Of a DNA stretch of 64,000 bases, positions 1 to 8,576 are shown piece by piece; position 1 is the first letter of the stretch, and each line of letters starts with the position of its first letter. The notes under the pieces were generated by a model. That model saw nothing but the letters and a program-made list of their open reading frames with translations. It had not been told where the DNA came from and did no database searches. A program made the position numbers and the translations under genes. The stretch lies in the NCBI GenBank assembly GCA_035630615.1, contig DASQKI010000046.1, positions 62,001 through 126,000 on the forward strand. Direction: 5' to 3'. The DNA is from DATFRX01 sp035630615. Its GTDB lineage: Bacteria > Actinomycetota > Actinomycetes > Propionibacteriales > Nocardioidaceae.

Positions 1-1175
1 AGTACGACGTCCCGTACGCCATCGACGAGTACGGCCGTACCGTCGTCTGGTCGCTGAAGTTCTCGCCGCACATGCTCGTCTCCGGCGCGACCCGATCGGG
101 CAAGAGCAGCACGCTGCGGGTCATCGTCCGTGGCTTCGTGGGTCGCGGCTGGGCGGCGCTCGTGTGCGACCCGAAGCGGACCGGGCTGCTCGGCATGCGG
201 GACTGGCCGGGCGTCCAGGCCCTCGCAACGCCCACCAACACCCCCGGCATGGTCGCGATCATCGAGCACGTCCACGCGGCGATGGACCGGCGGTACGCCG
301 CCGTCGAGGCCGGGCTGACCCGAAAGCATCAGCTCGAGCCGCTGCTTCTCGTGCTCGACGAATACCGCGAGTTGCAGGAGGAGATCCGCTTGTGGTGGGC
401 GCGCGACGGCGCCGTGACGGTCGGGATGAAGCGCTCGTCCGAGCCGCCGGCGTTTGACCTGGTCGGCGCGATCGCCCGACTCGGTGGCGAGGTCGGCATC
501 CACCTGGTGATCGGCCTCAAGCGCCCGGATTTCGACATCAAGGTGCTTCCCTCGGAGTTGACGAGCAACTGTCGGAGCCGTTGCTCGCACGGCGCACTGA
601 CCCGCGACGAGTCCCAGGCGATGTGGGGTAATGCCGACACCGGTCGGTCGGTGCCGCCGATGATCCAGGGCCGGGCGACCGCCGTGCGGTCCGACGGCAC
701 ACCGGGAGAGGTCCAGGCGTTGTGGATGCCCGACCCGCTCGGCCTGGACGACAACGAGGTCGAGCTCTACCGCCGCGTCCAGCCGACGACCTCGCCGCAC
801 CCGTGGCTGAAGTCGATCGGGATTGGCCTCGCCGAGACCACCAACCCGCCGGATGCGCCTTGGGGTGAGCCGGCCGATCGGCACCGCGGCGAGGCGGCGA
901 AGACCGCATGGGAACCGCTCGATGTCGAGGTGCACGAGTGGGACGCGGGCTACGGCCCCGAGGAGCAGGTTGCCGCGAAGGACGTCGCCGAAGCGGACCT
1001 CGTCGAGATCGTCGACGGCTCCAACGTCTGGGTCGTCGTCGACCACATCGCCGCCGACCCGGACGAGGCCGACATGCTTTACATCGACGGCCGGGTCGTC
1101 GATACCGGGCATCCCAAGACCATCGTCGCCCACGAAGAGTCGCCGCTCCGACGCCGCCAGCAACTCGGCCTCTAG
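1..1175 (+). CDS. FtsK/SpoIIIE-type DNA translocase, 5' partial
   Basis: The gene enters from the left edge; the frame is open from base 3, so the first Met at 72 is internal. Counting from that Met, the P-loop GATRSGKSS (residues 5-13) and Walker B LLLVLDEY (91-98) are followed by a segment ending in GIHLVIGLKRPDFD and an Asn/Arg-rich stretch, as in FtsK motor domains, where double-stranded DNA is pumped by a hexameric ATPase. The C-terminal 120 residues are acidic and not recognised. Chromosomal FtsK normally ends in a winged-helix gamma domain, which I do not see, so a plasmid or integrative-element transfer protein (TraB/TraSA-like) is more likely. No integrase or attachment site is visible on this side, so the mobile-element reading is inference. 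Confidence 0.8.
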   Translation, partial: YDVPYAIDEYGRTVVWSLKFSPHMLVSGATRSGKSSTLRVIVRGFVGRGWAALVCDPKRTGLLGMRDWPGVQALATPTNTPGMVAIIEHVHAAMDRRYAAVEAGLTRKHQLEPLLLVLDEYRELQEEIRLWWARDGAVTVGMKRSSEPPAFDLVGAIARLGGEVGIHLVIGLKRPDFDIKVLPSELTSNCRSRCSHGALTRDESQAMWGNADTGRSVPPMIQGRATAVRSDGTPGEVQALWMPDPLGLDDNEVELYRRVQPTTSPHPWLKSIGIGLAETTNPPDAPWGEPADRHRGEAAKTAWEPLDVEVHEWDAGYGPEEQVAAKDVAEADLVEIVDGSNVWVVVDHIAADPDEADMLYIDGRVVDTGHPKTIVAHEESPLRRRQQLGL

Positions 1176-1194
1176 GTCAGCGTCGCGTGAGTTG

Positions 1195-1238
1195 CGAGTT
1201 GTGGTCGGTGTCTAGCCGGAGACACCGACCACGACTCG
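1195..1238. terminator. Long hairpin between convergent genes
   Basis: Two 19-base arms (1195-1213 and 1220-1238) are complementary except for one G-T pair, with a 6-base loop. It lies between the convergent ends of the FtsK-like gene and the GDPD gene, so a bidirectional terminator is the simplest reading. There is no T-tract. The core GTGGTCGGTGTCT was not seen elsewhere in the window. Confidence 0.6.
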
Positions 1239-1242
1239 GAAC

Positions 1243-2019
1243 TCATGGGAGGGCGTCGACGCGGTCGCGAGTACGGCCGGGATGGTCGGTGATGATGGCG
1301 TCGACCTCGAGGGCGAGGCAGCGGTCGACGTCGGCCGGATCGTTGACCGTATAGACGTAGATCTGGTGGCCCCACTCCTTCGTACGCCGGACCCGATCGG
1401 GCTGTTCCCGAACCGTCTCGACCGAATATCCGGCGATCCCGCAACCGAGCGGGAGGCCGCCGTCGCGAAACCGCAGCGGCACCCGGTCCATGAGAAACAC
1501 CGTCTGCAGCCAGGGCGCCAACTCGCGAACACGACGCAGCGACAGCCACGAAAAGCTCATGACCCGGGCGGTCACGTCGTACCGGGACAGGGTCTCCACG
1601 AGCCGCCGCTCGACCAGTCCGGCATAGCGGGTCGGATGCTTCGTCTCGATCGCGAGCCACACCGGGCGCTTGGCGTCGGAGACCATGGACAGCAGCGTGT
1701 CGAGCGTCAACACGCGGTGGCCGTCCGGGTCTCGGTCCGGCGCCTCGTCGTCGAGGTGGCGCGATGGGTGCTTCCACGATCCGAAGTCGAGCGCGGCCAG
1801 GTCGGCCAACTCCAACGTCGACACCGGACCGCGGCCGTTGGAGGTGCGCTCGACCCGACGATCGTGGACGCAGACCAGGTGACCGTCAGCGGTCAGCCGG
1901 ACATCGCACTCCAGCGCGTCGGCACCCTCGTCGATCGCCCGCCGATAGGCCATCAGGGTGTGCTCGGCTTCGACGCCACTGGCGCCGCGGTGAGCGACCA
2001 CATGCGGTCGGTAGGGCAT
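1243..2019 (-). CDS. Glycerophosphodiester phosphodiesterase
   Basis: This 258-residue protein is a GDPD-family TIM barrel that hydrolyses glycerophosphodiesters to glycerol-3-phosphate and an alcohol. The family signatures are in place: HRG at residues 10-12, the metal-binding pair in LECDV (Glu37, Asp39), and VCVHDRRVERT with the catalytic His52. Later segments IETKHP and TDHPG match the barrel strands. The usual ENT after HRG is EHT here. There is no signal peptide, so it is probably cytoplasmic. The ATG start fits the family length. It is transcribed away from the FtsK-like gene and follows the zinc-ribbon membrane protein by 12 bases, possibly in one transcript. Confidence 0.92.
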   Translation of the reverse strand: MPYRPHVVAHRGASGVEAEHTLMAYRRAIDEGADALECDVRLTADGHLVCVHDRRVERTSNGRGPVSTLELADLAALDFGSWKHPSRHLDDEAPDRDPDGHRVLTLDTLLSMVSDAKRPVWLAIETKHPTRYAGLVERRLVETLSRYDVTARVMSFSWLSLRRVRELAPWLQTVFLMDRVPLRFRDGGLPLGCGIAGYSVETVREQPDRVRRTKEWGHQIYVYTVNDPADVDRCLALEVDAIITDHPGRTRDRVDALP

Positions 2020-2031
2020 GACACCAGATGA

Positions 2032-2946
2032 TCAGCGGCCGTACGGGTTACCGCCCTGGCTGCCGTACTGCGGCGGACCACCCGCGTACGGGCTCGGCGG
2101 CGGCTGCTGACCGTACGGACCCTGCTGGCCGCCGTAGGGTCCCTGCGGGAACGGCGCTCGCGCCGCCGGCTTCGTCGACGCCGGCTTGGCCGGCTTGCGG
2201 AGACCCAGCAGACCGAGAAGCAGGCCGATCCCCATCACAGCGAACGCCGGTCCGGCCACCAGGTAGCCGGTGACCGCGTCGCCCGCCTCGGTGATGTCGT
2301 CGACGCCGTTGACGAGCAGGCAAGCCCAGGTCGCGGCCAAGCCGCCAAGCACAATGAGCACGATGGCCGTGATGCCGAGGCCGTTGCGACCCCGACGGGC
2401 GCTGACGATGCTCATGATCAGCAGCAGGAAGGCGATGCCGATCAGAACGCCCGCGACCCACAGGCCGATGGCGTTGAGGTTGTCGCTGCTCTCGGCGTCG
2501 TCCTTGGACACCGACGTCGGGTCGTCATCGAGATCGGCGTAGATCCCGCGCCGCAGCGTCAACGCGAACCCGGCGTAGCCCAACGCGGCCAAGGCACCAA
2601 TCAGCGCCGCGATCATGGCGGCCGCGACGATGCCCGACCGGCGTTGGTCGCTCTCTTTCTTGACCGCCGCGGCGGCGAGCGTCTCGGTCTCCGTGTACGG
2701 ACCGCGCGCCGGTGCCGCCGGCGGCTGCTGCGGTGGAGGAGCGGGGCGGCCGGGTGGCGGCGCGACAGGGGGACCCGCGGGACCCGGCCCAGCCGGGAAC
2801 GGCATGGTCGGTGACGGCGATCCGGGATTGGGTGCGCCCGACGGCGGACCGGGCGGAGGCGGGGGTGCCTGGTTTGCAGGCAGGCCGCATCGCGAGCACG
2901 CGCGAGCTCCCGGAGCGTTCTCGGAGCCACAACGTGGACACTGCAT
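2032..2946 (-). CDS. Zinc-ribbon, proline-rich four-TM membrane protein
   Basis: A protein of about 304 residues, function unknown. It begins with a short zinc ribbon, CPRCG and CSRCG at residues 3-21, then a long Pro/Gly-rich linker, then four hydrophobic segments (IVAAAMIAALIGALAALGYA, then ones beginning LWVAGVLIG, LGITAIVLI and YLVAGPAFA), then a Gly/Gln/Tyr/Pro-rich tail. The start at 2946 is chosen because it begins directly at the zinc ribbon and has a GAGAGGGG ribosome-binding sequence; the frame stays open upstream. Actinobacteria carry many such zinc-ribbon plus DUF4190-like proteins. The tail composition suggests a disordered cytoplasmic or surface region. Confidence 0.72.
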   Translation of the reverse strand: MQCPRCGSENAPGARACSRCGLPANQAPPPPPGPPSGAPNPGSPSPTMPFPAGPGPAGPPVAPPPGRPAPPPQQPPAAPARGPYTETETLAAAAVKKESDQRRSGIVAAAMIAALIGALAALGYAGFALTLRRGIYADLDDDPTSVSKDDAESSDNLNAIGLWVAGVLIGIAFLLLIMSIVSARRGRNGLGITAIVLIVLGGLAATWACLLVNGVDDITEAGDAVTGYLVAGPAFAVMGIGLLLGLLGLRKPAKPASTKPAARAPFPQGPYGGQQGPYGQQPPPSPYAGGPPQYGSQGGNPYGR

Positions 2947-3014
2947 CTCGGCCCCTCTCGTCAACGGCGACGGGCCCGAGCCTAGGGCATCGTGACAAAC
3001 CACTCGGCGTCTGC

Positions 3015-4211
3015 TCAGGTCCCAGAGCGTTGACTGCGCAGATAGGCGCCGAAGTGCGGCACCGTGAACGCGACCGAGCCGCGCTCGCTGGAGAACACCA
3101 AACCCTTCTTGATCAGGCCGTCTCGAGCCGGTGACAGGCTCTGCGGCTTGCGCGCCAACGCCTTGGCCACGTCAGCGGTCGCCACGGCGGCGTGGGAGTC
3201 GGCGCCGAGGTCGGCCACCGCGCGCATGTACTCCCGCTCGGCCGGCGTCGCCCGCTCGTATCGCGCGCCGAAGAACCCGACCGCAAGCTCGTCCTCGGCC
3301 TCCGGCGCCGCCTCGAGCACGTCCATCGGTCGGATCGGACTGTTCGGGGCGGCGTCCCAGACGGCCTTGCCATAGGCCTGCACGAAGTACGGATAGCCGT
3401 CGGTCAGCCGGTACATCTCGTCCAGCGCCTTCGACTCATACTCGACCTCCTCGGACGCCGCCGGGACGGTCAGCGCCCGATCGGCGTCGGGTCGCTCGAG
3501 CCGATCGACCACCACATAGTGAAAGAGCCGCTCGGCATAGGACTTGCTGGCCGCCAGCGTCACCGGCAGGTGCGGCAGGCCGGCACCGACCAGGATCAGA
3601 GGCGCCGCCGCCTGGCTGATCTCGTGACAGGCGCCGCACAACGCGGACAGCTCGACCGGCCCGATGTCTTGCATCTCGTCGACGAACAGCGCGATCCCGA
3701 CGCCGAGGTCGGCCGCGATCGTCGCGACGTCGCCGAACAACTCGATAAGGTCGAGCTCGAGATCGCCCGAGTCGGCCCGCCCCCTCGCGGCGACCACGTC
3801 GGTTGGCGGCTGCCACCGGATGCCTTTGCGGTCGGGGAGTTGAGTACGCAGGGCGAACGCCTTGACGACGGCGGCGAGGTCGTCGACCCGATCGGGATCG
3901 CGGTGCCGATGGGCGACTTCGCGGATCGCCGCGTGAACCGCCTGCGCGATCGGCAGCCGAACGCTTTGGTCCGGCCGCGCCTCGATCTTGCCGGTGCCCC
4001 ATGCCCGGTTGATCGCGCGACTGCGGAGGGCGTTGAGCAGCACCGTCTTGCCGACGCCACGCAACCCGGACAGCACCATCGACCGCTCTGGCCGGCCGAG
4101 CGCGATCCGCTCCAGCGTGACGTCGAACCGTTGCAGGGGTCGCTCTCGGCCGGCCAGCTCCGGCGGCCGCTGCCCTGCACCAGGTGCGTAGGGGTTCCGG
4201 ATCGGGTCCAC
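3015..4211 (-). CDS. AAA ATPase of the ORC/Cdc6-like family
   Basis: A 398-residue protein with a P-loop GLRGVGKT at residues 49-56 and Walker B IALFVDEM at 173-180, followed by sensor-like segments and a C-terminal winged-helix-like region (KALARKPQSLSPARDGLIKKG). This arrangement matches the actinobacterial ATP-binding proteins related to archaeal Orc1/Cdc6 and MalT-type STAND ATPases. The target is unknown; DNA binding through the C-terminal domain is inference. The start is GTG. It lies downstream of the Fpg/Nei gene on the same strand, separated by about 150 bases holding a long inverted repeat. Confidence 0.82.
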   Translation of the reverse strand: MDPIRNPYAPGAGQRPPELAGRERPLQRFDVTLERIALGRPERSMVLSGLRGVGKTVLLNALRSRAINRAWGTGKIEARPDQSVRLPIAQAVHAAIREVAHRHRDPDRVDDLAAVVKAFALRTQLPDRKGIRWQPPTDVVAARGRADSGDLELDLIELFGDVATIAADLGVGIALFVDEMQDIGPVELSALCGACHEISQAAAPLILVGAGLPHLPVTLAASKSYAERLFHYVVVDRLERPDADRALTVPAASEEVEYESKALDEMYRLTDGYPYFVQAYGKAVWDAAPNSPIRPMDVLEAAPEAEDELAVGFFGARYERATPAEREYMRAVADLGADSHAAVATADVAKALARKPQSLSPARDGLIKKGLVFSSERGSVAFTVPHFGAYLRSQRSGT

Positions 4212-4284
4212 GATCGGACTCTATGAGTCCGTCTAGCGGATTCCCTAGATTTGGCTCGCGAGTCGCAGATTCAGTTGCGGCCAG

Positions 4285-4347
4285 CACTGGCGGTAGGCAA
4301 ACGACGGGTCGCGCCCGTTATGTTCCGTCATTTGGCTACCCTCAGCG
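4285..4347. repeat. Imperfect inverted repeat, CTGGCGGTAG family
   Basis: The left arm beginning CACTGGCGGTAGGCAAACG pairs imperfectly with the right arm ending TTTGGCTACCCTCAGCG. The same outer sequence recurs at 51127-51193, and a diverged version at 52395-52457. All three lie between co-directional genes, just past the 3' end of the upstream gene, here the Fpg/Nei gene. A terminator or dispersed palindromic element is possible. Confidence 0.55.
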
Positions 4348-4363
4348 GGGGTCGGGTACGCGG

Positions 4364-5230
4364 CTACTTCAGCAATCGCGACATGCGTCGGTCGGCGAGC
4401 GGCTTGCCGCCGGTCTGGCAGGTGGGGCAGTACTGCAACGACGAGTCGGCGAACGACACCTCGCGAACCGTGTCGCCGCACACCGGGCACGCCTGGCCGG
4501 TCCGACCGTGCACCCGCAGGCCCGCCTTCTTTTCCTTCTTGAGATCGGCCGCCGCCATCCCCTCGGACCGGTCGATCGCCTCCCGCAGGGTCGTCTCGAT
4601 CGCGTCGTAGAGCCTGCCCCGGTCGGCGTCGTCAAACGATGCCGCCGACTTGTACGGCGACATCTTGGCCACGTGCAGGATCTCGTCGGAGTAGGCGTTG
4701 CCGATGCCGGCGATCACCGACTGGTTGCGCAGCACGCCCTTGATCTGCGACCGCCCGGCCGAAGCGAGGATGCCCTCGAGCACCTCCGGCGTGAACGCGT
4801 CGACCAGCGGATCGGGCCCGAGCCGAGCGATGCCAGGCACATCGGCGGGCTCGCGGACGACGTAGACAGCCAGCCGCTTCTGGGTGCCCCCCTCGGTCAG
4901 GTCGAAGCCGCTGTCGTCATCGAGCCACACGCGCATGGCCAGTCCGCTCTTGCCGCCGGGACGAGGCGGCTTCGACGGCACCGACTCCTGCCAACGCAGC
5001 CAACCGCCGCGCGCCAGGTGCATCACCAGGTGCAGCCCGCCGGCCTCGACGTCGAGGAACTTGCCGTGCCGGCGTACGCCGTCGATCATCGCGCCGGCCA
5101 GAGCATCGATCGGCGGGTCGTACGTCTTCAGCGCACTGATCGCCAACGGCAGCAGCCGCGCGAACGCATGGCCGTCCAGGCGTACGCGCAGGTCAGCGGC
5201 GAGCGCTTCGACCTCAGGCAACTCCGGCAC
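4364..5230 (-). CDS. Fpg/Nei-family DNA glycosylase (AP lyase)
   Basis: A 288-residue base-excision repair enzyme. The GTG start at 5230 is chosen because it gives the obligatory N-terminus M-PELPEVE, in which Pro2 is the Schiff-base nucleophile and Glu3 the general acid; longer reading frames bury this residue. Lys57 in RRHGKFL is the conserved phosphate contact. A C-terminal zinc finger, CPVCGDT and CPTC, binds damaged DNA. The loop AGIGNAYSDEIL is typical of the family. Actinobacterial Nei-like enzymes with this sequence are bifunctional glycosylases, but the preferred lesion (8-oxoguanine or oxidised pyrimidine) cannot be told. It is divergent from a small gene whose start is less than 80 bases away. 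Confidence 0.93.
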   Translation of the reverse strand: MPELPEVEALAADLRVRLDGHAFARLLPLAISALKTYDPPIDALAGAMIDGVRRHGKFLDVEAGGLHLVMHLARGGWLRWQESVPSKPPRPGGKSGLAMRVWLDDDSGFDLTEGGTQKRLAVYVVREPADVPGIARLGPDPLVDAFTPEVLEGILASAGRSQIKGVLRNQSVIAGIGNAYSDEILHVAKMSPYKSAASFDDADRGRLYDAIETTLREAIDRSEGMAAADLKKEKKAGLRVHGRTGQACPVCGDTVREVSFADSSLQYCPTCQTGGKPLADRRMSRLLK

Positions 5231-5304
5231 GGTCCCAGTCTGCCCCGTCAGCCCGACAGCCGACACCGGTGACAACCCACAATCGCCGTGCGACGATGAA
5301 TGGC

Positions 5305-5547
5305 ATGGCCGAGGTGACGTCGCTGCCGTCGAACGGCGGGGTCTACTTCGACCCTCGCGGTGAGGGCCGAAGCCTCCGCGTGTCGTGGCATCACGCCGAC
5401 GCGGTCGTCGTCCTCTCGCTCTGGCATGACACCGTCTGCGTCGGGTCGTTCCGGCTCGACGCCGACGACGTGCCGGCTCTCGTCGACGCCCTGGTCAGCG
5501 GCCTCGGCGACGGCTACTTCCCCCTCGCGCCCCCGCGCGCAAGCTGA
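5305..5547 (+). CDS. Small conserved hypothetical protein (80 aa)
   Basis: The protein reads GGVYFDPRGEGRSLRVSWH, then two alternating beta-type segments (AVVVLSLWHDTVCVGSFRL) and a final helix (DDVPALVDALVSGL). I recognise this as a common actinobacterial small protein of unknown function, often next to repair or tRNA-related genes. Upstream in-frame ATGs at 5296 and 5269 are alternatives; none has a good ribosome-binding site. It converges on aat, with a weak hairpin (GCTGAG, CTCAGC, 5543-5562) over the shared end. Confidence 0.65.
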   Translation: MAEVTSLPSNGGVYFDPRGEGRSLRVSWHHADAVVVLSLWHDTVCVGSFRLDADDVPALVDALVSGLGDGYFPLAPPRAS

Positions 5548-5557
5548 GCCCGACTTC

Positions 5558-6229
5558 TCAGCGCCAGGGCTCCGGCGGTGGCACGTCGTTGACCAGGGCG
5601 GGCAACCGGGACAGGTAGTCGTCCCGACTCATCTCGGTCACCCCCAAGGTCGCCAGATGCGGTGTCCGCCACTGCACGTCGATCAGCCGCCGGCCGGCGT
5701 CCTCGTCGCGCAGCAGCTCGACCAGCCCGACCAGCGCCACCTTGGACGCGTCCCGCTGCCGATAAAACATCGACTCACCGGCGAACAACCCGCCGATCGC
5801 CACGCCGTACAGCCCGCCGGCCAGCTCACCGCCCGACGTCCAGGTCTCGATCGAGTGCGCCCAACCCACCTCGTAGAGCTCCCGGTACGCGTCGAGGATG
5901 GCGTGGTTGATCCAGGCCCCCTGCCGGCGCGGGTCGGCGCAACCCTCAATCACGGCATCGAACGCGGTGTCGATCCGAATCTCGTAGTGCCCCACCGACC
6001 GGCGCAGCGACCGGCTGACGCGCAGGTCGTCGAGCCGGAGGACGCCGCGTCGCTGCGGCGACCACCACACCATCGGGGCGACGTCGTCGACCGGCATCGG
6101 GAACGCGCCGGCGGAGTACGCGGCGATCAGCGTCGACGGGGCGAGATCGGCCCCGACGGCGACGCAGTCGTCGTCCGGCCAGCGGTCCGGGTTGAACTCC
6201 CAGCGACTGGGCAAGAGCGGCTGCGGCAT
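5558..6229 (-). CDS. aat: Leucyl/phenylalanyl-tRNA--protein transferase
   Basis: This 223-residue protein is the full usual length for Aat, which moves Leu or Phe from tRNA to the N-terminus of proteins starting with Lys or Arg, marking them for ClpS/ClpAP degradation by the N-end rule. Diagnostic stretches are GAFPMP with WWSPQRRGVL in the N-terminal part, GWAHSIETW, GGLYGVAIGGLFAGESMFY, and SKVALVGLVELL. It lies 8 bases after the phosphotransferase gene on the same strand, so the two are probably co-transcribed. Confidence 0.96.
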   Translation of the reverse strand: MPQPLLPSRWEFNPDRWPDDDCVAVGADLAPSTLIAAYSAGAFPMPVDDVAPMVWWSPQRRGVLRLDDLRVSRSLRRSVGHYEIRIDTAFDAVIEGCADPRRQGAWINHAILDAYRELYEVGWAHSIETWTSGGELAGGLYGVAIGGLFAGESMFYRQRDASKVALVGLVELLRDEDAGRRLIDVQWRTPHLATLGVTEMSRDDYLSRLPALVNDVPPPEPWR

Positions 6230-6236
6230 TAGTCCA

Positions 6237-7253
6237 TCATGTCGATAATGTCGGACGGCTGACGAACGTGGTCAGCCACGCCGTCGCCGAGCCGCCCCAC
6301 TCCGCCCACTCGTCGGAGTCGGCCGAGCGCAACACGCGCCGCCACGACTCGCTGCGATTGAGGCGGGCCAGTTGACGGGCCGGATCGACCGCAGCCCGCA
6401 GCGCGGTGGGATCGGCCAGATCGCTCCATACTTCAAGGTACGCATCGATCACCCGGTGGATCCGAGGATCGTCCTCGTCGGCGTCGAGCTGACCCGCGAG
6501 CACATTGACCGGAATCAGCAGCGAGCACAGCGGGTCGCCGACGACCGAGTCGCCGAAGTCGAAGAACCGCAGGTGCTCCTCGCCGTCGCGCGGCAGGAAT
6601 GCGTTGTTGGCGTGGAGGTCGTTGTGGTCCAGCGTCATCGGCAGCCCCAGGGCGACGACCTGCTCGGCCCAGCGAGTGATCGTCGGCAGCGCCGACCGCA
6701 GCCCGGCGGCGGCGTCCGCGTCCAGGTGCCGAGGATCGTCGACGGGCAGCGCCGCGTACTCCTCGGTCCGCTCAGCGATGAGCGAGGGCGCCTCCGACGG
6801 CGGCGACGCGGGTATGTCCGTGGCGAGCAGCCGGTCCGCGTACGGGGCCACCCGACGCTGCAGATCGGCCCAGTTGGCGGCCAGCCGTACCCACAGGTCG
6901 ACTCCGTGGCCAGCCGCCTCCTGCAGTGTCGGCCCGGCGTCCGGGCTCAGCATCCAGCCCCGGTCTGGCTCGATCGCGAGCGGCGCAACGACGTGATCGG
7001 GCACGAGGTCGGCGAGGAGGTCGACGAGGCGGGCCTCGAAGCTCTGGTCGGGACAGTTTTCCTTGAACCACACCCGCCCGCTGTCGGTCGGCACCGTGAG
7101 CTGGGTCGACCAGAACCGGATCCGGGGTTGCTCGATATCGCCGGTGCGGTTGATGCCGCGTTCGCGGAGGATCTGATCGATCCAGGAGGACGCTTCGTCT
7201 CGCCATGCGGACGTGGTCCACCGCGCGCTGGTCGAATCGGTCGCGCCTGACAC
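6237..7253 (-). CDS. Aminoglycoside phosphotransferase-family kinase-like protein
   Basis: A 338-residue APH/choline-kinase fold protein. The catalytic loop LDHNDLHANNAFL gives the Brenner motif (Asp, with Asn nearby), and LRFFDFGDSVVGDP carries the Mg-binding Asp. The N-terminal lobe has VWFKEN in place of the usual ATP-anchoring lysine strand. The substrate is unknown; many relatives phosphorylate small alcohols or sugars rather than antibiotics, so a resistance role should not be assumed. The start is GTG. It is divergent from the ParA-like gene and probably drives aat in the same transcript. Confidence 0.88.
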   Translation of the reverse strand: MSGATDSTSARWTTSAWRDEASSWIDQILRERGINRTGDIEQPRIRFWSTQLTVPTDSGRVWFKENCPDQSFEARLVDLLADLVPDHVVAPLAIEPDRGWMLSPDAGPTLQEAAGHGVDLWVRLAANWADLQRRVAPYADRLLATDIPASPPSEAPSLIAERTEEYAALPVDDPRHLDADAAAGLRSALPTITRWAEQVVALGLPMTLDHNDLHANNAFLPRDGEEHLRFFDFGDSVVGDPLCSLLIPVNVLAGQLDADEDDPRIHRVIDAYLEVWSDLADPTALRAAVDPARQLARLNRSESWRRVLRSADSDEWAEWGGSATAWLTTFVSRPTLST

Positions 7254-7290
7254 GAGCGCATCCTAGGGATCAGACGCTAGTCTCGGCACC

Positions 7291-7887
7291 GTGATAGTCG
7301 TGTCTGCGGCCTTGAAGGGCGGGGTGGGCAAGACCACGACGTCGGTCTACCTCGCGGCACTCGCGGCTGACGGTCGCGCGCCGACCCTGATCGACGCTGA
7401 CCCTCAAGCCAGTGCCTCGGAGTGGGTCGAACAGTCGACCGATCCACGCTTCGAGAAGATCAACGTCGTCGAGGCACCCACGGCCCGCCTGCTCACCAAG
7501 ACACTCAACGAAGTCGGCAAGGACGACATCGCGTTCGTCGACCTGCCGCCGACCCACGAGCAACTGCTCGCCAAGGCGCTCGAGCTCGCAACGGTCGCCG
7601 TGATCCCGACTCGAGTCGGCGGCGTCGAGGCGCGCCAGGTCGAAGCCGCACTCGACCTGATTCCCGAGGACCTGCCGGCCGGCGTCGTGATCTGCTCGGC
7701 CCGGCCCTACACGGTCGACTACCGCGATGCCATCGTCGAGTGGGCGCAGGAAGAGATCCCCGTCTGGGGCGCCGTCCCGGAGCGAGTCGCGATCGCGTCC
7801 GGTCCCGAGCGACCGCTGTCCAACGACGGTCTTGAGGCCTATCGCATGGTCTGGCGCGAGATACAGCGCGCCAACCGGTCGACCTGA
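7291..7887 (+). CDS. ParA-family P-loop ATPase
   Basis: A 198-residue MinD/ParA-type ATPase with the deviant Walker A KGGVGKTT at residues 9-16, LIDADPQASAS (Walker A' region) and FVDLPPTHEQL (Walker B). It is shorter than chromosomal ParA (about 300) and lacks an N-terminal DNA-binding domain, like orphan ParA proteins that position membrane or protein cargo. The start is GTG with almost no leader. Its stop overlaps the next start (TGATG), so translation of the EcsC-domain gene is coupled. No parB is adjacent, so a plasmid-partition role is unlikely; a link with the EcsC protein is inferred from the coupling. Confidence 0.88.
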   Translation: MIVVSAALKGGVGKTTTSVYLAALAADGRAPTLIDADPQASASEWVEQSTDPRFEKINVVEAPTARLLTKTLNEVGKDDIAFVDLPPTHEQLLAKALELATVAVIPTRVGGVEARQVEAALDLIPEDLPAGVVICSARPYTVDYRDAIVEWAQEEIPVWGAVPERVAIASGPERPLSNDGLEAYRMVWREIQRANRST

Positions 7888-8576
7888 TGGGCGTAGGTCG
7901 CACAGCCGCGAAGGCGTTGATGCCGGTCGCTCGCAAGACCGCGCCCGTGGTTACGTCGTCGTACGTCCGCGAGATCCTCGAGCGTGCCATCGACGGCGGC
8001 GGACCGTTCAAGGGTGCGGCCGGAGCCGCCGACGCCCGGCTGGTTCAGGCCCGCGGCGACGTCGAGGACGCCGTGCGCGACCTGATCGACGCCCACGTCC
8101 GAATGGCCGGCGTGCAGGGCTTCCTCACCAACATCGGCGGCGCGGTCACCCTGCCGGTGATGATCCCGGCCAACGTGACCGGCCTCGCGCTGCTGCAATG
8201 TCACCTCGTGGCCGGCGTGGCGCACCTTCGGGGATACGACCTGGACGATCCGCGGGTACGCAACGCCGTCATGGCCTGCCTGCTCGGAGAGGACGCCGTC
8301 CACAACCTGGTCCGTCGCAAGCGCATCCCGTCGACCCCGATGGCGATCGCGACCTCGCCGATGCATGACCCGCAGCTCGACAAGCGGATCGGCACGATGG
8401 TGACGGCCGAGCTGTGGACCAAGATCACCGGCCGCCGCGCCGCGCTCATGGTCGGTCGCCGGGTGCCGCTGCTCGGTGGCGGCGTCGGCGCCTTCGCGGA
8501 CGGGCTCTCGACGTACCAGGTCGGCAGCTACGCCGAACGCGAGCTGCGCGACCGGCGTACTCGACGACCGGCGTGA
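7887..8576 (+). CDS. EcsC-domain protein
   Basis: A 229-residue protein matching the EcsC family (PF12787): VQGFLTNIGGAVTLPVMIPA, then a hydrophobic stretch TGLALLQCHLVAGVAHLRGYD, LLGEDAVHNL, and a C-terminal VPLLGGGVGAFADGLSTY with the Gly-rich membrane-like segment. EcsC proteins are linked to membrane transport and secretion, but no reaction is known. It overlaps the ParA-like gene by one base and the DUF1089 gene by four (GTGA), giving a tightly coupled three-gene unit. Confidence 0.85.
   Translation: MGVGRTAAKALMPVARKTAPVVTSSYVREILERAIDGGGPFKGAAGAADARLVQARGDVEDAVRDLIDAHVRMAGVQGFLTNIGGAVTLPVMIPANVTGLALLQCHLVAGVAHLRGYDLDDPRVRNAVMACLLGEDAVHNLVRRKRIPSTPMAIATSPMHDPQLDKRIGTMVTAELWTKITGRRAALMVGRRVPLLGGGVGAFADGLSTYQVGSYAERELRDRRTRRPA

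Noticed and set aside
1282..2031. Plus-strand frame opposite the GDPD gene
   Set aside because: GDPD has the complete catalytic pattern; the antisense frame is a shadow.
5543..5562. Small hairpin as a strong terminator
   Set aside because: Only 6-base arms with an 8-base loop; too weak to annotate separately.
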